DNA from: CAYLMM01 sp964646035
GTDB taxonomy: Bacteria > Krumholzibacteriota > Krumholzibacteriia > LZORAL124-64-63
Direction: 5' to 3'
Assembly: GCA_964646035.1 (NCBI GenBank)
Contig: CAZYDJ010000151.1
Span: 1 to 5,819, forward strand
Length of the DNA stretch: 5,819 nucleotides
Below are positions 1 to 3,471 of this stretch, in pieces. The position numbers and the translations under genes are program-made. The stretch's first letter is position 1, and each line of letters opens with the position of its first letter. The notes beneath the pieces are model-generated. The model was not told where the DNA came from, searched no databases, and was given only the letters and a program-made list of their open reading frames with translations.

Positions 1-42
1 GCCGATGCACGCTATCAGAAGCAATGCCGTCACAATCTTCAT
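1..42 (-). CDS. N-terminal fragment of an exported protein (signal peptide only)
   Basis: Reading leftward from an ATG at 42-40, the sequence encodes MKIVTALLLIACIG and then leaves the window. This is a typical Sec signal start: one lysine followed by a run of hydrophobic residues. The residues L9-I10-A11-C12 fit a lipobox, so the product could be a lipoprotein. However, 11 residues before the cysteine is very short for a lipoprotein signal, and the hydrophobic stretch may simply continue beyond the edge. The start is supported by a GGGAG Shine-Dalgarno core at 50-54, seven bases upstream of the ATG, and by a sigma70-like promoter further upstream (161-190). A terminator-like hairpin separates it from the serpin gene on the same strand, so it is probably a separate transcription unit. 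Its function cannot be told from 14 residues. Confidence 0.72.
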   Translation of the reverse strand, partial: MKIVTALLLIACIG

Positions 43-160
43 CTGAATTCTCCCTCGGGAACGCATCGAAGACCGCGCTCCGTGTTGCCGGCGACGCTAT
101 TAAGGGGGGATCGGGCGAAGCGTCGCTCTGTTTGTTGGTCGCCCTGGTTCGCGATTTGGC

Positions 161-190
161 ATCATATCACTATGGATTTCAAACAGTCAA
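161..190 (-). promoter_or_regulatory. Sigma70-like promoter for the left-edge minus-strand gene
   Basis: On the minus strand, TTGACT (complement of 185-190) and TATGAT (complement of 161-166) are separated by 18 bases. Each box differs from consensus at one position. Directly upstream of the -35 box lies an A/T run (191-204) that resembles an UP element. Transcription would start near 154 and give a leader of about 110 nt before the ATG at 42. I see no recognisable riboswitch in that leader. The call rests on motif match and position only. Confidence 0.62.
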
Positions 191-240
191 TAAAAATATA
201 ATCTTGATAACCGATTATACGTTAACGCAGTTGACATTGC

Positions 241-274
241 AGAAATACGGCCGCCCCGGGGTCGGGACGGCCGT
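241..274 (-). terminator. Probable rho-independent terminator of the serpin unit
   Basis: The arms ACGGCCG (247-253) and CGGCCGT (268-274) are perfectly complementary. After one C/A mismatch the stem continues with CCC/GGG around a six-base loop. Read on the minus strand the stem is followed by ATTTCT (246-241), a short and imperfect U-tract. It lies 41 bases past the serpin stop codon and before the promoter of the next minus-strand gene, where a terminator would be expected. The weak U-tract lowers confidence. Confidence 0.55.
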
Positions 275-314
275 CGGAAGTGCATATCGGATAATCTGAT
301 GCGGCCGAACAATA

Positions 315-1607
315 TCAGGAACGCGGATCAATCACCCTGCCCAGGAACAAAAGAGCCCCGGTCGGCCGGTCGCGGATTCCGACCAGGAAAGGCCGGTCAA
401 CTTCAAGTTGCAGGTTGATCGAAGTCAGGTTGACGACGATGGCGGTGGCGGCCGCCGCCTCCACGCCTTTCTCGTCGACGGCGATGAACGCCTGGTGATA
501 AGCGCCGCTGATGAAGAGCGTGGCGTCGGCGATGCCGGTGAAATCGGCGATGCCCGTGAAGGGCAGGACCATGCCCAGCTCATTCATCGCATCGTTCAAC
601 TTGAATTTCGATCGGAAAGTGAACTTGGGCAGGCTCACATCCATTATGGTCGGATGCAGGTCGCCGAGGATGGTCGATAGCTGATCGGCGTCGAGCCCGT
701 TTTCAAAAGCAGCGAACTGGCCGCTATCCGGCATGATGATCACCAGCGACAGATCCTCGCCGCGCAGATACAGCTCGGCCGCAACGAAATTCTCGCCCTC
801 GACAAGTCCGCCGCTCATGGTGCCGTGCATCGTCGGAGTCTGGATGACCGAATCGTCGATCAGCGTGAAGCTGTTGTCGTTCGTGCCCTCCGGTGGGAAC
901 GCTTCGACCCAGGGAGCCTTGAGGTAGAGTGCGTTGACCAGAGTGGCGATGGTCAAATCGCTGATGGATCCTCCCGGCAGCAGATCCACGATGCGTTCTC
1001 GGGTGCGTTCCTCGACCCATTCGTTGATGGCCAGGCGCGACTCCTCGGGGAAGTTCTGGAAGTCGGCTACGTGTACGCCGGCGCCGAAGTCGGTCGCCAG
1101 CACGTCCAGGAAGTCGTCCTTGAACGGGAAGTCCTTGAGGCCCCAGAAGGAGTTGGCCGGCAGCAGTTCGACCGGATCCTCGAATTCGGTCTCCGGCATG
1201 TTGCGCGAGAGCAGGGCCAGGTCCAGCGCGTTGAACGCCGGCGGAACGTCTGCGGCCGCGAGACCGAAGTTCAGGGTTTCGGAAATCTGGGCCGCGGTCT
1301 CGCCTTTGGCGCCGGCGTGGGCCATGGCGAAGGCGATGCGGATGCTCGTGGGCGAGAAGAGCAGGTTGCCGTCCTGGCCGTCTCTCAACTCGTGATAGAG
1401 GTCGACGGAAAAGGCGTGGTTGCCGGCGACAAGCGCCTCGAGGTTCCCGGCCGGGACATCGGGCTGCGTGTCGCGGGGCAGATCCGAACCGACGACGCCG
1501 ATCACCTGATCGTCGGGATCCGGCTTCACGGTGTCCGAATCATCGCATCCGGCAAACAGCAAGCCGAAAGCAAGCATGGCGATGGCGGGCATAACTCGGC
1601 GTTTCAT
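315..1607 (-). CDS. Serpin-family protease inhibitor, lipoprotein
   Basis: This 430-residue protein is a serpin (MEROPS family I4), a single-use inhibitor that traps serine or cysteine proteases by inserting its cleaved reactive loop. Residues 1-20 are a lipoprotein signal ending in lipobox LFAG-C21. An Asp/Pro-rich linker follows to about residue 50, then the serpin fold. Family landmarks visible are NLLFSPTSI (81-89), GAKGETA (99-105), INEWVEERT (194-202), the NALYLK-x-x-W breach region (225-233), LPKFTF (326-331), the hinge EKGVEAAAATA (379-389) and DRPF (404-407), ending in LFLGRVIDP. Hinge-to-DRPF spacing equals that of alpha-1-antitrypsin, which places P1-P1' at T395-S396. P14 is Val instead of the usual Thr/Ser but still uncharged, so the protein is probably inhibitory. 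The start is fixed by a GGAGGT site at 1614-1619, six bases upstream. It lies 73 bp after the CARDB-type gene and probably shares its transcript. The target protease is unknown. Confidence 0.95.
   Translation of the reverse strand: MKRRVMPAIAMLAFGLLFAGCDDSDTVKPDPDDQVIGVVGSDLPRDTQPDVPAGNLEALVAGNHAFSVDLYHELRDGQDGNLLFSPTSIRIAFAMAHAGAKGETAAQISETLNFGLAAADVPPAFNALDLALLSRNMPETEFEDPVELLPANSFWGLKDFPFKDDFLDVLATDFGAGVHVADFQNFPEESRLAINEWVEERTRERIVDLLPGGSISDLTIATLVNALYLKAPWVEAFPPEGTNDNSFTLIDDSVIQTPTMHGTMSGGLVEGENFVAAELYLRGEDLSLVIIMPDSGQFAAFENGLDADQLSTILGDLHPTIMDVSLPKFTFRSKFKLNDAMNELGMVLPFTGIADFTGIADATLFISGAYHQAFIAVDEKGVEAAAATAIVVNLTSINLQLEVDRPFLVGIRDRPTGALLFLGRVIDPRS
525..560 (-). repeat. 18-bp imperfect tandem repeat inside the serpin gene
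   Basis: Two adjacent 18-base units (525-542 and 543-560) differ at only two positions. They encode FTGIAD twice in a row at serpin residues 350-361. The distance from the LG at 344-345 to the H-Q-A motif is about the same as in alpha-1-antitrypsin, where this stretch reads F-S-x-x-A-D-L-S-G. The repeat therefore does not seem to lengthen the protein and may be convergent. Confidence 0.6.
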
Positions 1608-1680
1608 GATTGCACCTCCACCAAGAACCTATGGTGAACCGAAGGAGAGGCGCAAGGCGCATCCCGATCACGAATCCGGT

Positions 1681-2250
1681 TCAGCGGAACATGGCCTTCA
1701 GCGACGACCAGGTCGGAGAATCGTCCGCCACGGCCATGATATCCATGGTCATCTCGTTGTTCGTCTCATCCCATTCCGGAACGGTGCCGGCCAGATCGAT
1801 CTTCACCGTGACGGTGGCCTGATCGGTGATCGGGTGCAGGATCTGGCCTTCGCCGTAGGTGTACCAGCGGCAGGCGCAGCGCCACAGGGTTTGGGCGGCG
1901 ATGTATTCATCGTAGCAGGAGCCGTAGTAGATGACTCCGCCGAACACCAGGTCGTTGCAGTTTCCCGAGCAGTCCGGGTACACGTTCAGAGGGCAGGATC
2001 CGGATTGGAAGGGTACGATCTGCCAAGCGAATGATTCGGCCCACACGCCGTCGAAATAGATGTCGATTGTGGAGTTGATGGCCGGGACGTCGCCGAACGC
2101 CTTCAGCCCGATCGTCGGGTTGACGTACATCCCGCCACCTTGGACATCGATCGAGATGTTGGCGACCGACAGGTCGATTTCCTGGGCGGATGCTGCGGTG
2201 AAAGCCAGGACAACAAAGCAGCACATCAGGATCAGGCTCAATGTCTTCAT
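1681..2250 (-). CDS. Small secreted cysteine-rich protein with CARDB-like ending
   Basis: This 189-residue exported protein has no function I can name. Residues 1-22 form a Sec signal peptide with a hydrophobic core and an ASA site before Q23. The mature start (EIDLSVANISIDVQGGG) and the segment ATVTVKIDLAGTVPEWDETNN (145-165) match the first and last strands of CARDB, an Ig-like adhesion-related domain that characteristically ends in E-x-[DN]-E-x-N-N. Between them sits an unusual insert with six cysteines (C86, C94, C98, C112, C125, C127), an even number that allows three disulfides in the oxidising exterior. The C-terminus is a short basic/aromatic tail, SPTWSSLKAMFR. An in-frame ATG at 2346 would add 32 residues before the signal peptide and is rejected; the start at 2250 has a GGGGAG site seven bases upstream. 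It is the first gene of a probable two-gene unit with the serpin. The CARDB assignment is moderate. Confidence 0.85.
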   Translation of the reverse strand: MKTLSLILMCCFVVLAFTAASAQEIDLSVANISIDVQGGGMYVNPTIGLKAFGDVPAINSTIDIYFDGVWAESFAWQIVPFQSGSCPLNVYPDCSGNCNDLVFGGVIYYGSCYDEYIAAQTLWRCACRWYTYGEGQILHPITDQATVTVKIDLAGTVPEWDETNNEMTMDIMAVADDSPTWSSLKAMFR

Positions 2251-2257
2251 GTTGTGT

Positions 2258-2263
2258 CTCCCC
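2258..2263 (-). promoter_or_regulatory. Ribosome binding site that sets the start of the CARDB-type gene
   Basis: GGGGAG on the minus strand lies seven bases before the ATG at 2250-2248. It supports this ATG over the in-frame one at 2346, because the signal peptide begins exactly here. Confidence 0.8.
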
Positions 2264-2272
2264 GGTGGGCAT

Positions 2273-2287
2273 GCCCCTTGAAGGGGC
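2273..2287 (-). other. Hairpin or palindrome in the leader of the CARDB-type gene
   Basis: A 15-base palindrome has 7-base arms GCCCCTT and AAGGGGC around a single central base. As RNA it would form a stem with a loop of about five bases, ending nine bases upstream of the Shine-Dalgarno site. It could be an mRNA-stabilising or translation-tuning hairpin, or an operator at DNA level. It has no U-tract, so it is not a terminator. Confidence 0.5.
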
Positions 2288-2358
2288 TTGTTGATGGGCG
2301 AGCACGACATCGACATCTGCATGGATGAGGGGGGTGGGGTCTGCAAGTCAGCGAATTC

Positions 2359-2387
2359 ATCCTAGCATTTTCGGCCCGATTTTACAA
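2359..2387 (-). promoter_or_regulatory. Extended -10 promoter for the CARDB-type/serpin unit
   Basis: On the minus strand TTGTAA (complement of 2382-2387) is followed after 17 bases by TAGGAT (complement of 2359-2364). The -10 box is preceded by TGC, giving the TG-n extended -10 signature. Transcription would begin near 2352, with a leader of about 100 nt before the ATG at 2250. Spacing, the extended -10 and the position in a divergent intergenic region all support it. Confidence 0.6.
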
Positions 2388-2388
2388 T
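2383..2388 (+). promoter_or_regulatory. Possible -10 box for the rightward barrel gene
   Basis: TACAAT on the plus strand differs from TATAAT at one base and lies 57 bases before the ATG at 2446. No convincing -35 box is present at 16-18 bases upstream, so this is a weak call. It coincides almost exactly with the -35 box of the leftward promoter, so the two could not be occupied together. Confidence 0.3.
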
Positions 2389-2401
2389 GATACCAACAGC
2401 C

Positions 2402-2418
2402 GCGGATGTCAGATCCGC
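2402..2418 (+). other. Hairpin in the leader of the rightward barrel gene
   Basis: GCGGAT (2402-2407) and ATCCGC (2413-2418) form a perfect 6-bp stem with loop GTCAG. If transcription starts from the TACAAT box, this hairpin lies within a few bases of the 5' end, where such stems often protect mRNA. It ends 16 bases before the GGAGGA ribosome binding site. Confidence 0.4.
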
Positions 2419-2445
2419 AGGCGCCACACCACCCGGAGGATTTCG

Positions 2446-3237
2446 ATGCAGCGCAGCCCGCAGCAAGTTTTCGCATTATCCGCCCTGATCGTGCTGATGG
2501 GAATAGCAGCCGGAGCGGGCGCCCAGGGCATCAAGTTGCTGGGCGACAATTTCGACGCGGTCATCGAGCGTCAGCCCATGGCGTTGGAAATAGGATACTT
2601 CGGCGGCCAGGCCTTCCTCGACCGCAGCCGCACCTCGGTCAGCGGCTCGCTGTTCATCGGCGGCGACGACATCATCGATACCGGCGGCTCGTTCTCGATC
2701 CAGACCTGCCACACGCCCCTGGAAGTAGGAATCCTCTACTCTTCGCTGGACGCGGACCTGAAGACCTGGCTGATCGCCATCAACGTCCAGCGGCGGATCA
2801 TCTCCGGCAGCCGCGGAGCGCTGATGCTGCAGGTCGCGGGATCCCACCAGGAGATGCGCGATTCCGAGGCCGGTTCAGTGGCAATGAGGATCGACCCCAA
2901 GAACGGCGATTCCTTCGCGGAGACTCCCTACACGCTGCTCCAGGACGTTTCCTGGAACCACTTCTTCGGCCACGCCGTGGCGAGATTCGATCTCGGTTAC
3001 ATCCATCCCGTTCTCGACATCGGCTTCAAGGTCTCCGATTACAATGTCGCCGGCGCGGAGATGGATGAGGCGCTGCTGAACGTGGTCGATAAGGTCGAGA
3101 ACGACGGCACCCGCTGGAGCGGCCACTACGCAGCCGGCCTGGAGGTCGAGATCTCACAGGCGCGGATCACCGGCGGCATGATCCGCGGCGATCACGGCGA
3201 TCTCTACTTCCTCGGCGGCATGACCGTGGTTTTCTAG
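2446..3237 (+). CDS. Exported protein of unknown function, probable outer-membrane beta-barrel
   Basis: I do not recognise this 263-residue protein. Residues 1-26 are a Sec signal peptide with a hydrophobic core and an AGA site before Q27. The mature part is rich in short alternating hydrophobic/polar stretches typical of beta strands, with glycine and aromatic residues at their ends. Examples are 125-133, 176-201 (HAVARFDLGY onward) and 227-263. The chain ends in a strand closing with phenylalanine (GGMTVVF), as outer-membrane barrels recognised by BamA usually do. There is one cysteine (C88) in the mature part. Length would suit a barrel of perhaps 8-12 strands. The start is fixed by GGAGGA at 2435-2440, five bases upstream. 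It is transcribed divergently from the CARDB-type gene and followed by a strong terminator, so it is probably monocistronic. The barrel call is inferred from pattern, not from a family match. Confidence 0.88.
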   Translation: MQRSPQQVFALSALIVLMGIAAGAGAQGIKLLGDNFDAVIERQPMALEIGYFGGQAFLDRSRTSVSGSLFIGGDDIIDTGGSFSIQTCHTPLEVGILYSSLDADLKTWLIAINVQRRIISGSRGALMLQVAGSHQEMRDSEAGSVAMRIDPKNGDSFAETPYTLLQDVSWNHFFGHAVARFDLGYIHPVLDIGFKVSDYNVAGAEMDEALLNVVDKVENDGTRWSGHYAAGLEVEISQARITGGMIRGDHGDLYFLGGMTVVF

Positions 3238-3263
3238 CGCCTCCCGGAACCGATTCCATAACG

Positions 3264-3297
3264 ACCGCCCGTCTACCGAGACGGGCGGTTTATTTTT
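3264..3297 (+). terminator. Strong rho-independent terminator
   Basis: A perfect 11-bp stem (3264-3274 with 3279-3289) closes on the tetraloop ACCG and is followed by TTTATTTTT. It lies 26 bases after the stop codon of the barrel gene and separates it from the DUF5916-type gene. Confidence 0.95.
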
Positions 3298-3471
3298 CGG
3301 CAACCACCTGCGCCTATTTCCGTAAATCCCGGGTTGCCCGTCGGGTGCGGCCCGGCTTAACCCCACCATCGGTCACGAGAAAATTTTCCAGACAGGCACC
3401 AACCATTATCGGGTGAGAGATGTCTAACGAGTCGGGTCCAGCATCAAAAACTCATCCAGGGGAAATTGAAT
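3298..3471 (+). other. Intergenic region before the DUF5916-type gene
   Basis: This 174-base stretch must hold the promoter of the gene at 3472, since the preceding terminator is strong, but no clear sigma70 pair is visible. The only distinct elements are a 10-bp perfect palindrome GAAAATTTTC (3379-3388), which could be an operator or a bent A/T tract, and the AGGGGA ribosome binding site at 3458-3463. No coding sequence is supported here. Confidence 0.5.

Noticed and set aside
24..299. Plus-strand open frame of 91 codons at the left end
   Set aside because: It runs across the minus-strand signal peptide, promoter and terminator hairpin, has no ribosome binding site and shows no protein-like pattern.
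525..560. Tandem repeat as a recent expansion of the serpin
   Set aside because: The local length matches alpha-1-antitrypsin within one residue, and both copies fall on a family motif, so no insertion is evident.
825..1637. Long plus-strand open frame of 270 codons opposite the serpin gene
   Set aside because: It is the antisense shadow of a clear serpin. Its translation is Arg/Gly/Val-rich with no family signature, and the serpin frame carries all conserved motifs.
1608..1680. Separate promoter for the serpin in the 73-bp gap
   Set aside because: Only a poor TTGCGC/ATAGGT-like pair was found; it matches the -10 consensus too weakly to call.
2251..2346. N-terminal extension of the CARDB-type protein from an ATG at 2346
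   Set aside because: It would place 32 Pro/Ser/Met-rich residues before a perfect signal peptide, and the GGGGAG site supports the start at 2250.
3328..3356. GC-rich inverted repeat (CCGGG...CCCGG) as a second terminator
   Set aside because: The loop is long, the inner pairing is poor and no T-run follows on either strand.
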